Assembly (NCBI GenBank): GCA_019510185.1
Contig: JAEKKV010000027.1
Coordinates: 1-49,120 of the forward strand
Direction: 5' to 3'
Source of the DNA: Verrucomicrobiota bacterium
Lineage (GTDB): Bacteria; Verrucomicrobiota; Verrucomicrobiia; Opitutales; Opitutaceae
DNA: 49,120 bases
A program made the translations under genes and the position numbers. The number at the start of each line of letters is the position of its first letter. Within the stretch, counting starts at the first letter, position 1. Below are positions 27,311-38,692 of this stretch, one piece after another. The notes beneath the pieces were generated by a model. The model saw only the letters and a program-made list of their open reading frames with translations. It was not told where the DNA came from and ran no database searches.

Positions 27311-27357
27311 CGCGCCGGCCCTGCCAATCCATTTTAACGGCAGGCGGGGCCGGCGCG
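27311..27357 (-). terminator. Long inverted repeat between glgB and trpF
   Basis: CGCGCCGGCCC (27311-27321) pairs with GGGCCGGCGCG (27347-27357), and TGCC (27322-27325) with GGCA (27339-27342), leaving a 4-base bulge and a 13-base loop. There is no T-run after it on the minus strand, so it could be a weak terminator, a pause or an mRNA-stability hairpin. Confidence 0.45.
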
Positions 27358-27363
27358 AAAACC

Positions 27364-29577
<2,214 letters not shown>

Positions 29578-29746
29578 GATTGGGTTGGGGTTTTCAAAAG
29601 TGTGACCAGCGGGCCTAACCACGTCCAGAACGCGTTTTGCAAAAGCAACAAAATCTGGGGTTCGTAGGGAAAACCCAATGACGCAAAACCGTGGAAACGC
29701 CGGCGGCCGGCCCCGCCGCCGCCCCGTTCCGCCGGCCGAAAGCCAC

Positions 29747-29788
29747 CCGATGCGAGAGGGCGCCCGCGCGCCGCCCCCGTCGCATCGG
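29747..29788 (-). terminator. Stem-loop directly after ppc
   Basis: CCGATGCGA (29747-29755) and TCGCATCGG (29780-29788) form a 9-bp stem around a GC-rich inner region that can extend it. It starts 4 bp after the ppc stop codon. There is no strong T-run, so termination activity is a guess. Confidence 0.5.
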
Positions 29789-29792
29789 CCGC

Positions 29793-32582
29793 TCAGCCCG
29801 TGTTCTTCAACCCGCCGGAAATGCCGTTGATGGTGAGCTCGACCACGGCGCGCGTGGCCTCGTCGTCCGCCCGGCTGAGCTTGCCCGCGCGCAAGCGGCG
29901 GATCATCTCGACCTGGATATAGTTGAGCGGATCGATGTAGGGATTGCGCAACTGTACCGATTTGAGGAGCACCGGCTCGTTCGCCAAAAGCTGCGTCTGG
30001 CCGGTGATCGCGAGGATGGCCTGCTCGGTGCGCTCAAACTCGGCGGTGAGCACGGCGAAGATGCGGGCGCAAATCTTGGGATCTTCCACGAGGCCGGCGT
30101 AGAGAGCGGCGATGCCCATGTCGGCCTTGCGCATGGTGAGCTGGGCGTTGTCGATGAGCGTCTGGAAGAACGGCCACTCCGCGTGCATCGTGCGCAGGAG
30201 CTTGCGCGCCTTCGGCCCCTTGCGAAGGACGGATTGCAGCGCGGAACCAAGCCCGTACCAACCGGGAAAGTTGAAGCGGCTCTGCATCCAGGAAAACACC
30301 CAGGGAATCGCCCGCAGATCCTCCACGCTGGTGGTGTTGCGGCGGAAAGTGGGGCGCGAACCGAACTTGAGATTGCTGATCTCGTCGATGGGCGTGGCCT
30401 GTTTCCAAAATACGAGAAACTCGGGGTCGTCGTGCACGAGGGCCTTATAGGCCGCGAAACCGGCGTCGCTCATCGTCTCGATGGCCTGCATCCACTCGGC
30501 GGAGGGCTCGACGGGATTCTGCGCGGCGTGCGAGCCCAGCAGAACGCCGTAGGCCATCTGCTCGAGAATGCGGTGCGCGAGATCGGGATCGTGATAGCGC
30601 GTGGAAAGAACCTCGCCCTGCTCGGTGACACGGATGCCGCCGTCGCGCAGGGCGACCGGCTGGGCGAGAATCGCCTTGGCGGCCGGACCGCCGCCGCGGG
30701 CGATGCTGCCGCCGCGACCGTGGAAAAGCGTGACGCGCACCTCGTGCTCCCGACAGACGGCGGCGATGGTTTCCTGGGCCTTGTAGAGCGCCCAGGTGGC
30801 AGTGAAGTAGCCGCAGTCCTTGTTGGAATCCGAGTAGCCCAGCATGATGTGCTGGTGCCGGGAACCCGCCGCCAGAACGGGGGCGTAGGCCGGATGCGTG
30901 AAAAGCGCCGCGAGAATCTCGGGGGCGCGATTGAGGTCGTCGAGCGTCTCGAAGAGGGGCGCGATGGGCAGGGAGGCGCCGGTCAGGCGGAGAAACAGGA
31001 CGACTTCCAGCACGTCGGACACGGCGTCCGTCATGCTGATGATGTAGATGCCAAGCGCATCGGGACCGAATTTCGCGGCGGCCAGCTCGGCGATGCGGAG
31101 CGGATCGAGAACGTTGCGCGTGGAAGCGGAAAGCTTCCCGAGCGCGGCGGGCCCCAAGAGCTTGGCCGAGGCGATCACCCGGGAAAGCAACTCGCGTTTC
31201 ACCGACTCCTCCAACTTGGCGTAGTCGGCGCGGTCGAGCAGCTCCGCCACCGCGGCTTCGTGGTGGGCGGAATGCTGCCGCAGATCGAGACGGGCGGTGT
31301 GCAGACCGAAGATATCGAGCTTGTGCTGGACCTCGCGCAGTTCGCCCTCGGCCAACAGCGCGCCGCGGCCGGCCTTCAGGCTGGCGCTGATCACGTCGAA
31401 GGTCTCGCGCACCGCCTCGACGGGCAACGAATCCTCGCCCTCGGCCGCACCGGCGGTGAGCACGGCACCGTCCCGCATCTCGGAGACGGCCTGACTGAGC
31501 CGTTCGCGCAGACCGCCGAGCAACAAACGATAAGGCTCGTGTGGGTACCGGCTGCCGAGTTGTTCGACATGCCGGGAAAGATGGCGCCCCTCCTTGAGCA
31601 GGCGGCGGACCGCGGTCGAAACAGATTCGCGCAGGTCGGAAACCGTAAGCGTGCGGGAAAGATCGCGGACGGCGCAGCCGAGTTTCTCCAACGCGAGACG
31701 GCGATGCAGGCCGAGCACCTGCGCGGTGACGGCGGCGGTAACGTTGGGATTGCCATCGCGATCGCCGCCGATCCACGAACCGAAGGTGAGCCAGCGCGCG
31801 GGCGCCTTGACCTCGGGGTAATGAATCCGGAGGGCCCGTTCCATATCGGCATGCAGGCGCGGCAGCGTCTCGTACAGCGTGCTATGGAAATACCACAGAC
31901 CGGTGCGAGCCTCGTCCGCCACCTCGGGCCGGGCGGCGCGGCTGCGGTCCGTCAGCCAGAGCGAGGCGATCTCGCGCTCCACGCAGGCGGGATCGGCCAG
32001 GGCGGGATTGGCCGCTTCAGGATGGCCTCGCTGACGCAGGATCTCGGCGAGGCTCCGGAGTTTCGTAAGGAGCGTGCGGCGCTTCGACTCGGTCGGATGC
32101 GCGGTGAACACCAGCTCGATGGCAATGCGATCGACCAGCTGCTGCATCGCCTCAGCGGAGACGCCCCGGTTTTTGAGCTCAATGACGGCGGCCTCGATGG
32201 ACTCGCGAATCGGGCGGCCTTCGGGCGATTTGGGATCGGCCGCCAGGCGGGCGGCGCGACGGCGGCGCAGAAGGAGGATGCGGAAGTTTTCCTCGGCGAG
32301 ATTGACCAGCTCGAAATAAAGCGTGAACGCCATCGCCTGGTTGAAGGCCTCGGTAGGCGTGAGCGCGGCGACCGTCTCGCCTAGGGCCGGCGCGGCGGCG
32401 GCTTCCCCGGCCCGGCTGGCTTTGGCGAGCGTCCGCAGGCGCTCGACCGTGGCGAGCGTCGTCGGCCCCTCGATCTGCGTGATCACGCGACCCAGGGCCG
32501 TCCCCAAAGTGCGGATCTCGGCCCTGAGCTGGGCCAGTTCTTTCAATGCGGTGGATTTGCGGGGAGCGGAGGAGCGGGCCAT
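29793..32582 (-). CDS. ppc: Phosphoenolpyruvate carboxylase
   Basis: A 929-residue protein starting MARSSAPRK. It has catalytic-site motifs VFTAHPTES (near 160), GYSDSNKDCGY (near 600), FHGRGGSIARGGGP (near 640), and ends with SGGLKNTG, the usual C-terminus of the family. The enzyme converts PEP and bicarbonate to oxaloacetate, refilling the TCA cycle. Size agrees with the family (about 880-960). The in-frame ATG at 32627 adds residues that are not family-like. The gene is divergent from lptD with 149 bp between starts. Confidence 0.97.
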   Translation of the reverse strand: MARSSAPRKSTALKELAQLRAEIRTLGTALGRVITQIEGPTTLATVERLRTLAKASRAGEAAAAPALGETVAALTPTEAFNQAMAFTLYFELVNLAEENFRILLLRRRRAARLAADPKSPEGRPIRESIEAAVIELKNRGVSAEAMQQLVDRIAIELVFTAHPTESKRRTLLTKLRSLAEILRQRGHPEAANPALADPACVEREIASLWLTDRSRAARPEVADEARTGLWYFHSTLYETLPRLHADMERALRIHYPEVKAPARWLTFGSWIGGDRDGNPNVTAAVTAQVLGLHRRLALEKLGCAVRDLSRTLTVSDLRESVSTAVRRLLKEGRHLSRHVEQLGSRYPHEPYRLLLGGLRERLSQAVSEMRDGAVLTAGAAEGEDSLPVEAVRETFDVISASLKAGRGALLAEGELREVQHKLDIFGLHTARLDLRQHSAHHEAAVAELLDRADYAKLEESVKRELLSRVIASAKLLGPAALGKLSASTRNVLDPLRIAELAAAKFGPDALGIYIISMTDAVSDVLEVVLFLRLTGASLPIAPLFETLDDLNRAPEILAALFTHPAYAPVLAAGSRHQHIMLGYSDSNKDCGYFTATWALYKAQETIAAVCREHEVRVTLFHGRGGSIARGGGPAAKAILAQPVALRDGGIRVTEQGEVLSTRYHDPDLAHRILEQMAYGVLLGSHAAQNPVEPSAEWMQAIETMSDAGFAAYKALVHDDPEFLVFWKQATPIDEISNLKFGSRPTFRRNTTSVEDLRAIPWVFSWMQSRFNFPGWYGLGSALQSVLRKGPKARKLLRTMHAEWPFFQTLIDNAQLTMRKADMGIAALYAGLVEDPKICARIFAVLTAEFERTEQAILAITGQTQLLANEPVLLKSVQLRNPYIDPLNYIQVEMIRRLRAGKLSRADDEATRAVVELTINGISGGLKNTG

Positions 32583-32731
32583 GTGGTAAAACGAACGCGG
32601 TGCGGGACGATGGGTGGATTGATGCACACCTGAAAGCGAAAAGTGCGCCAGGCTCGCGCTTTCGCCCGCTTAAGCCCTGCGCGAGTGGGAGCTTGCTTGC
32701 GACGAAAGCGCCGCCTTAGCTGCGGGCCATC

Positions 32732-34843
32732 GTGATTCGACGCTTCCTTCCCGTCCTCCTTCTCGCCAGCGCCTCGCTTCTTCGCGGAGCGGTCGCCCTC
32801 CCCCAAATCTCAGCTCCCCACACGAGCGTAACCGAGTCCGAGACCGTGTTTACCGGCGGCGCCCGGCTGACCTACGACAACCTGTTGCTGCTCGCCGACG
32901 AGATTCATTACAACCCCAAGGCCCAAATCGCCCACGCCATCGGCCATGTCAGCCTCACGCGCGGCGCCCAGCGCCTGCTCGCCGATGAGCTGACTTATAA
33001 TCTGATCGAGCGCACCTATTCGGTCAAAGGCATGCGGGTTGGCGAAGATCCGCTCTTCATCACGGGCAGTGCGGTCGAGGGCGGCCCCGCCTCGCTGATC
33101 ATTCATGACGCCATCGTCACGTTTTCCGAACCCAGCCTGATCTCCCCCACCCTCAAGGCCGATTCGCTCACCTATACCCCGGGCGAGGGAGTGAAAGCCC
33201 GGTCCGCGCGCCTCGGCGTGGGCGCGTTCACCCCCATCCCCATCCCGTCTTACAACCAGTCAGTCAAGGACCCGTTGTTTTCCCACATGACCGCCCGCGT
33301 CGGCTTCGGCTCGAAGCTCGGGGCGTATCTCGAATTGGGACTTCTCGCCCCGGTCACGCCTTCGCTCAAGCTCGGCGGCGACCTCGGCCTTTACACCAAC
33401 CGCGGCGTGCTCGTCGGCCCCGGCATGGAGTACAAATTCTCCAGCGACACCCAAAACGTCCGCGGCAAATTAAGCACCGGCTACATCAACGATCACGGCG
33501 AGCTGGGCACCGATGTCCTCGGCCGTCCGATCCAGGAAGATCGCGGCTTCGTTTCCTGGGAACACTACCAGACGGTCGGCGACCACCTCACGCTGCTCGG
33601 CGACGTCAACTATTGGTCCGATTCCGAGGTCGTGCGCGACTTCCGCCCCGACGACTTCCGCAAGGTGCAGAATCCTGACAATTTCCTCGAAGGCACCTAC
33701 ACGGCCGACAACTACGTCATCTCGGCTTTCACGCGTTTCCAGCCGAACAATTTCGAAGCCGTCCAGCAACGCCTGCCCGAAGTGCGCTTCGACGGCCTGC
33801 CCATCGAACTCGGTTCCGGCTTCTATCATCGCTTCAATGCCAGCCTCGCCGTCTTGAGCGATGCCCCGCCCACAACCGGCCCCACGCTCACCAGCGACCG
33901 TCTCGACGCTTACTACGCCCTTACCCGGCCGTTCACCCCCAGCGAATGGTTGTCCATCAAGCCCGTGGCCGGAGCGCGTTTCACCTATTATAATCAAGCT
34001 CAGGCCGGCCGCGACGATTACGCCCGCATGCTGGGCGAACTCGGCTTCGACGCCGAACTGCACGCCAACGCCACCTATGGCTACAAGAACGAGCGCTGGG
34101 GTATCGACGGCCTGCGTCACCAGGTGACTCCTTACGTTTCCTACCGCTACATCCCCGAAGCCAACAAGGGCCAGCCCTACATCCCGGCCATCGACCGCGA
34201 TACCTTCTCCACCTACCTGCAACCGCTCGGTCTCGGCGACCGCCGCGACATTGACTCCCTCAAGGCGACCAACGCTCTGCGCATCGGCCTCGACAATGCG
34301 CTGCAAACCCGCGACCCCAAATACGGTTCGCGCAACCTCGCCGAGTTGAACGTGGCGACCGACTGGCACTTCGATCCGCAAGGCAACGAGGCCCGCTTCT
34401 CCGCCATCCAGACCCAGCTCGCCGTCATGCCCGCCAATTGGCTCCAGTTTGACGTTTATCAAAACGTCACGCCCCAGGACATGCGCCTCCGTGAGCTCAA
34501 CACCGGCGTAACCTTCAAGGATGCCAACGTTTGGTCGCTGCGCCTCGGCACCGATTATCTTGAGGCCGGTTCCTTCCAGTCTTACGCCGGCGCCCCGATC
34601 ACTCCGGTGAACGGTCTGCAGGCCTACACGGCCGAGCTTCATTACTTCCTCAACGAAGTTTACGAGGCCATCGGCCGCGTCGCTTACGACTCCCGCCAAC
34701 AGCGCTTCACCGAGCAGACCTACGCCATTCGCCAGAACATCCGCAATCTCTGGTTCATCAGCTATGTGCTCGCCTTCAACAGCGGCGACACGCGGGAAAG
34801 CTCCGCCGGGTTCAGCATTCGCCTCGAACTCGTCAAGTTCTGA
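32732..34843 (+). CDS. lptD: LPS-assembly (LptD/OstA-like) outer membrane protein
   Basis: A 703-residue protein, GTG start, signal peptide MIRRFLPVLLLASASLLRGA. Residues about 25-120 form an OstA-like beta-jellyroll (TVFTGGARLTYDNLLLLADE, NPKAQIAHAIGHVSLTRGAQ). The rest has many alternating strands and ends with an aromatic-rich stretch (FSIRLELVKF) typical of an outer membrane beta barrel. LptD places LPS into the outer leaflet. It lacks the conserved Cys pairs used by E. coli LptD as far as I can see. LptE and other Lpt genes are not in the window. The next gene begins 9 bp after its stop. Confidence 0.87.
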   Translation: MIRRFLPVLLLASASLLRGAVALPQISAPHTSVTESETVFTGGARLTYDNLLLLADEIHYNPKAQIAHAIGHVSLTRGAQRLLADELTYNLIERTYSVKGMRVGEDPLFITGSAVEGGPASLIIHDAIVTFSEPSLISPTLKADSLTYTPGEGVKARSARLGVGAFTPIPIPSYNQSVKDPLFSHMTARVGFGSKLGAYLELGLLAPVTPSLKLGGDLGLYTNRGVLVGPGMEYKFSSDTQNVRGKLSTGYINDHGELGTDVLGRPIQEDRGFVSWEHYQTVGDHLTLLGDVNYWSDSEVVRDFRPDDFRKVQNPDNFLEGTYTADNYVISAFTRFQPNNFEAVQQRLPEVRFDGLPIELGSGFYHRFNASLAVLSDAPPTTGPTLTSDRLDAYYALTRPFTPSEWLSIKPVAGARFTYYNQAQAGRDDYARMLGELGFDAELHANATYGYKNERWGIDGLRHQVTPYVSYRYIPEANKGQPYIPAIDRDTFSTYLQPLGLGDRRDIDSLKATNALRIGLDNALQTRDPKYGSRNLAELNVATDWHFDPQGNEARFSAIQTQLAVMPANWLQFDVYQNVTPQDMRLRELNTGVTFKDANVWSLRLGTDYLEAGSFQSYAGAPITPVNGLQAYTAELHYFLNEVYEAIGRVAYDSRQQRFTEQTYAIRQNIRNLWFISYVLAFNSGDTRESSAGFSIRLELVKF

Positions 34844-34852
34844 GCCCCCCGG

Positions 34853-36037
34853 ATGGATCCCGTCCGCCGCTCCCCCGCCGCCAGCCAGGGCCGCACCTTT
34901 CTCGCCCTGCTGGCCGGACTGAGGCCGCACGTTTCGACCGATCGAAACCTGCCCTCCCGCATCCAGCAACAGCTCGCCCGCGACAAACGCTTCGGCAGTC
35001 GTGACCGGCGTCTCTATCGCGAGCTGCTTTATACGGCCCTCCGCCACCTGCCCTGGATCGAGGCCAAGCTCGCGCAATCGGACGACGAAGCCATCCGTGC
35101 CACCGCCTGGCTGGCGACGGAGACGGCCGCCACCCTCGCCTTTCGCACCGAGTGGACCACCGGCTGGCCCGCCCTTCCGGCCACCGTGGCAGACAAGGCG
35201 CGCCACCTCGGCGTTGACGCCACCGCGCTGATGCCGGGCTGGTTTACGGAACACTGCCCCGCGGGCGTCGTCTCGCCCGAGGTGGATGTTCTCAACACCC
35301 GCGCTCCGCTTTGGATTCGCCTGCAAACCGATGATCCCGCGGCGGTGCTTGCCGAATTCGCCGAACACCGCTGGTCCGTCCGCCCCTCGCCCACGGTCCC
35401 AACCGCGTTCGAAGTTTTAACCGAAGCCGACCTGACCACCAGCAAGGCGTATCGCGACGGCCTGATTGAAATCCAGGACCTCGGCTCGCAGCTCCTGCTG
35501 CCCCTCGCCGGAATTTCCACCGGCGGCCAGTGGCTGGATGCCTGTGCGGGCGCCGGAGGCAAAACCCTGCAACTCGCGCGCCTGCTCGGCCCTACCGGCC
35601 GGGTCGACGCCCATGATATCCGGGCGAGCGCTCTGGATGAACTGGGGGCTCGCGCCCAACGCGCACGCATCGCCAACATCCGCATCCTCTCCGGCCCTTC
35701 CACGGCCACCTACGATGGCGTGCTGGTGGACGCCCCGTGCAGCGGCACGGGAACCTGGCGGCGCTCGCCGCACCTGAAGTGGTGCACGACACCGGAAACC
35801 GTCGTGCGCTCCGCCGCCCTTCAGCGCGACCTGCTCGCACGTTTCGCCCGACAGGTGAAACCGGCCGGCCGGCTTGTTTACGCCACCTGCTCCCTCAGCC
35901 ATCATGAAAATGCGGATGTGGTGGCGGACTTTCTGCAAACCCATCCGGACTTCACCGCGGACACCCCGGCGCGCACGCTGCTGCCGTCCGAGCACGACAC
36001 CGACGGCTACTTCGTCGCTCCGTTGCGCCGCCGGTAG
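34853..36037 (+). CDS. rsmB: RsmB/NOP-family rRNA (cytosine-5) methyltransferase
   Basis: A 394-residue protein with an N-terminal NusB-like helical region (about 15-120), SAM-binding motif WLDACAGAGGKTLQLA (227-242), VDAHDIRASALDELG (251-265), and the double-Cys m5C catalysis motifs: Cys296 (DAPCSGTGTWRRSP) and Cys346 (YATCSLS, the nucleophile). The layout is that of RsmB, which methylates C967 of 16S rRNA, but the RsmF or Trm4 subfamilies cannot be excluded. The start is 9 bp after lptD. Confidence 0.92.
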   Translation: MDPVRRSPAASQGRTFLALLAGLRPHVSTDRNLPSRIQQQLARDKRFGSRDRRLYRELLYTALRHLPWIEAKLAQSDDEAIRATAWLATETAATLAFRTEWTTGWPALPATVADKARHLGVDATALMPGWFTEHCPAGVVSPEVDVLNTRAPLWIRLQTDDPAAVLAEFAEHRWSVRPSPTVPTAFEVLTEADLTTSKAYRDGLIEIQDLGSQLLLPLAGISTGGQWLDACAGAGGKTLQLARLLGPTGRVDAHDIRASALDELGARAQRARIANIRILSGPSTATYDGVLVDAPCSGTGTWRRSPHLKWCTTPETVVRSAALQRDLLARFARQVKPAGRLVYATCSLSHHENADVVADFLQTHPDFTADTPARTLLPSEHDTDGYFVAPLRRR

Positions 36038-36081
36038 TTTTTCATTGCCGCGCCCGACACGCCGCCAAGCATTCCCAGACC

Positions 36082-36879
36082 GTGGTTCCCGACGCCGATT
36101 ATCGTATCAAGCTTCCGGTCTTTGAAGGCCCCCTCGATCTGTTGCTTTTTCTCATCAAGAAAAACGAGATCGGCATCTACGACATCAACATCGAGTCGGT
36201 CACCCGCCAGTACATCGACGTGCTGCATTCCATGCAGCAGCTCGACCTCGACATCGCGGGCGAGTTTTTCGTGATGGCCGCCACGCTGATGGAGATCAAA
36301 AGCCGCATGCTGCTCCCCCGCGGGCTGGCGGCGGTCGACCCGGATGCCACGGAAGAGGAGATGGACCCCCGCTGGGAACTCGTCCACCAGCTCCTCCAAT
36401 ATAAAAAATTCAAGGAGGCGGCCGCCCGCCTCGACGAACTCGCGATTTTCCAGCGCGACCTGCTCGCGCGGCACGTTTCCCAACTCGCCGCCAACGAAGC
36501 GGAACGCCCGCTCAAGAGCGCTGATCGCATCGAGCTCTGGAACGCCTTCAACATCGTGCTCCGCCGCCTCGCGGAGAAACTGGTCGTCGGCGAGATCAAG
36601 GACGAGCAGGTCACCGTGTCCGACAAGATGGAGGAACTTCTCGAGCTCACCCGCACCCGCAAGAGCTTCATTTTCTCCGAGCTCTTCAGCGGTCCCGTGA
36701 CTGTGCGCGTGCTGGTGGCGACCTTCCTCGCCGTGCTCGAGCTCACCCGTCTCGGAAAACTGCAAGTGCGCCAAAACGAAGCCTTCACCGACATTCTCTG
36801 CAGCGTGAAGGAAACCGAACCCGGCAAAATCGAAAACCCGCTTGAAACACCCACGGAAGCCAGCACGTTACCCCCGTGA
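36082..36879 (+). CDS. scpA: Segregation and condensation protein A (ScpA)
   Basis: A 265-residue protein starting MVPDADYRIKLPVFEGPLDLLLFLI (GTG start), the N-terminal hallmark of ScpA, with YDINIESVTRQYIDVL (about 33-48) and the C-terminal winged-helix region (FSELFSGPVTVRVLVATFLAVLEL). ScpA bridges SMC heads in chromosome condensation. scpB usually lies next to it and is absent here. The last bases overlap the GTG start of the following small gene. Confidence 0.92.
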   Translation: MVPDADYRIKLPVFEGPLDLLLFLIKKNEIGIYDINIESVTRQYIDVLHSMQQLDLDIAGEFFVMAATLMEIKSRMLLPRGLAAVDPDATEEEMDPRWELVHQLLQYKKFKEAAARLDELAIFQRDLLARHVSQLAANEAERPLKSADRIELWNAFNIVLRRLAEKLVVGEIKDEQVTVSDKMEELLELTRTRKSFIFSELFSGPVTVRVLVATFLAVLELTRLGKLQVRQNEAFTDILCSVKETEPGKIENPLETPTEASTLPP

Positions 36880-37139
36880 GTAAAAAACCGGCAAAATCCC
36901 CGCGCAAGACCTCCGCTCCCCGCGCCGGTCTGCTCGGCGTCGGTCTCGACGACGACGGTCACAAGCGGATCACCAAGGGCGAACAATTCGTCCTCGTCGG
37001 CGGCTCCGAAGAGACGCATGGCCGGATGACCGAAACCACCCTGAAAACCTTCGAAGAACTCAAACGTCGCGACAAGCGCCTGGAAACGATCGATCCCAAG
37101 GAACTTGCCGAGATCGTTCACAAATCAACCCCTCGTTAA
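36876..37139 (+). CDS. Small hypothetical protein coupled to scpA
   Basis: An 87-residue basic protein with start GTG overlapping the scpA stop (GTGA). N-terminus is Lys/Pro/Ser-rich (SKKPAKSPRKTSAPRAG), the core reads LLGVGLDDDGHKRITKGEQFVLVGGSEETHGRM, and the C-terminus is a helix (TLKTFEELKRRDKRLETIDPKELAEIVHK). I do not know a family. The overlap and the ordered helical end suggest it is real and translated with ScpA. Confidence 0.75.
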   Translation: MSKKPAKSPRKTSAPRAGLLGVGLDDDGHKRITKGEQFVLVGGSEETHGRMTETTLKTFEELKRRDKRLETIDPKELAEIVHKSTPR

Positions 37140-37148
37140 CCTGTCCCC

Positions 37149-37397
37149 ATGAGCGAAACCCCGACTCCCCCTTCTCCCGCACCCGAAGACGCCGGCGCCC
37201 CGCAGGCCTCCACGCCTCCGCCCCCCCGCCCGCCGGTCGCTCCCGCCGGTAAGCTTCCCGCTTCGCCGCGATTTGTGTCCCCGATGCCCAAAATCGAGGA
37301 CTCCGATGACGAGGTTCCTGCTTTTCTCCCGGTGGTCGCCGGCATTGCCGCCCTTGTCACCCTTGCCTTTGCCATCCTCATCTATCTGAAACGCTGA
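37149..37397 (+). CDS. Small membrane protein, Pro-rich, 82 aa
   Basis: An 82-residue protein with a Pro-rich, low-complexity N-terminus (about 1-44), an acidic stretch (EDSDDEVPAF) and a C-terminal transmembrane helix (about 60-80, VVAGIAALVTLAFAILIYL) ending in KR. This is the pattern of a single-span membrane protein with a cytoplasmic or periplasmic Pro-rich tail. No family is recognised. It lies 9 bp after the previous gene and 5 bp before trxA, so the block scpA to trxA is probably one operon. Confidence 0.7.
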   Translation: MSETPTPPSPAPEDAGAPQASTPPPPRPPVAPAGKLPASPRFVSPMPKIEDSDDEVPAFLPVVAGIAALVTLAFAILIYLKR

Positions 37398-37402
37398 TTC
37401 CT

Positions 37403-37726
37403 ATGTCCGACAAAATCGCCCACCTGAACTCCGACACCTTCAAGATTGCCATCGCCTCCCCGGCTCCCGTCCTCGTGGACTTCTGGGCGCCTTGGTGCGG
37501 ACCGTGCAAAGCCATCGCGCCGATCCTCGACGAGCTCGCCACCGAGCTCGATGGCAAGGTGACCATCGCGAAAGTCAACGTGGACGACAACGACACCATC
37601 GCCGCCGACTATGGCGTGCGCGCCATCCCGACCATGCTGCTCTTCAAGGACGGCAAGCTTGTCGACACCCTCGTCGGCATGATGCCGAAAGCCGCCCTCA
37701 AGGAAAAGCTCCTGTCCAAGATCTGA
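37403..37726 (+). CDS. trxA: Thioredoxin
   Basis: A 107-residue protein with the redox motif WAPWCGPCK (Cys32, Cys35), cis-Pro motif RAIPTMLLFKDGK and typical thioredoxin length. It reduces protein disulfides in the cytosol. The cotranscribed position after scpA and two small genes is unusual but the spacing (5 bp) is tight. A strong terminator follows. Confidence 0.97.
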   Translation: MSDKIAHLNSDTFKIAIASPAPVLVDFWAPWCGPCKAIAPILDELATELDGKVTIAKVNVDDNDTIAADYGVRAIPTMLLFKDGKLVDTLVGMMPKAALKEKLLSKI

Positions 37727-37756
37727 GCCTGTCGCCAGGGCGCCTGACTCTCCCGA

Positions 37757-37785
37757 CCCGCCGCCTGACCGCGGCGGGTTTTTTA
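37757..37785 (+). terminator. Rho-independent terminator of trxA
   Basis: CCCGCCGC (37757-37764) pairs with GCGGCGGG (37771-37778), loop CTGACC, followed by TTTTTTA. The menA stop codon on the opposite strand lies inside the T-run, so the terminator and the end of menA share bases. Confidence 0.93.
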
Positions 37786-38688
37786 TTCGCCCATGAGAAT
37801 CCCCGCCGAGAAAACCACGGCGTAAACGGCGAGATATTGGCCGGTTTCACCCAGCAACGCGATCAGCTCCGCCGGCGAGCCGGCACGCGCCAGGCACCGC
37901 GTTTGCCGGACACCCACGATCAACGCCACGAGCACGCCCAACGCGGTGACCGTCGGATGCCATTCGTGCAATCCGACGACGAGCATCGCCCCGCAAGCCG
38001 CCGCGTGGCCGAGCGCGAACTGCATCCGCGCGAAGCGGCGGCCGAATCGCACCACCAGCGTGCGTTTGCCCGCCTTCGCATCGGTCTCCACGTCGCGATA
38101 ATTGTTCACCACGAGAATATTCGCCGCCAACGCACCGATGCCCGCCCCGATCAACAGCGCTTCGCCGGTCAATGTGCCCGTCTGCACGAAATACGTGGCG
38201 CCCACCGCCACCAGTCCGAAAAAAACGAACACAAACACATCGCCAAGCCCGTTGTACCCGAGCGGATAAGGCCCGCCGGTATAGACGATGCCGCACACGA
38301 TGCTCGCCACACCGATGAGCAGCAGCGGCCAGCCGCCGTAGCCCAGCAGGGTCAATCCGGAGAGAAACGCCGCGGCAAAAACGCCAGCCATTGCCCGTTT
38401 CATGACGACAGGCGCAATCAACCCCGACGCGACCGCCCGGCGCGGCCCCACCCGCTCGGCGGTATCCGCCCCCTTGATGAAATCGTAATAGTCGTTGGCG
38501 AAGTTCGTCCCGACCTGAACGAGCAGCGCAAAGACGAGACAGGCCAACGCGGCGGGCGCTTCAAAGCCACCATCCCGCCAGGCCAGCGCCGAGGCCACCA
38601 GCACGGGTGCGACCGCCGCCGGCAGCGTGCGCGGACGCGAAGCGTCGATCCAGATGGAGAATGCCGACGGACGATCCGCGGAACGCAC
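37783..38688 (-). CDS. menA: 1,4-dihydroxy-2-naphthoate polyprenyltransferase (MenA)
   Basis: A 301-residue membrane protein of the UbiA superfamily. Two Asp-rich motifs bind prenyl diphosphate via Mg: TNFANDYYDFIKGADT (61-76) and NNYRDVETDAKAGKRTL (about 192-208). Around eight to nine membrane helices are visible. MenA attaches the prenyl chain to DHNA in menaquinone synthesis. GTG start at 38688 gives a family-like N-terminus (SIWIDASRPRTLPAAVAPV). Other men genes are not in the window. It starts 4 bp after the upstream membrane protein gene ends, in line with cysC-D-N. Confidence 0.95.
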   Translation of the reverse strand: MRSADRPSAFSIWIDASRPRTLPAAVAPVLVASALAWRDGGFEAPAALACLVFALLVQVGTNFANDYYDFIKGADTAERVGPRRAVASGLIAPVVMKRAMAGVFAAAFLSGLTLLGYGGWPLLLIGVASIVCGIVYTGGPYPLGYNGLGDVFVFVFFGLVAVGATYFVQTGTLTGEALLIGAGIGALAANILVVNNYRDVETDAKAGKRTLVVRFGRRFARMQFALGHAAACGAMLVVGLHEWHPTVTALGVLVALIVGVRQTRCLARAGSPAELIALLGETGQYLAVYAVVFSAGILMGE

Positions 38689-38692
38689 GGCG

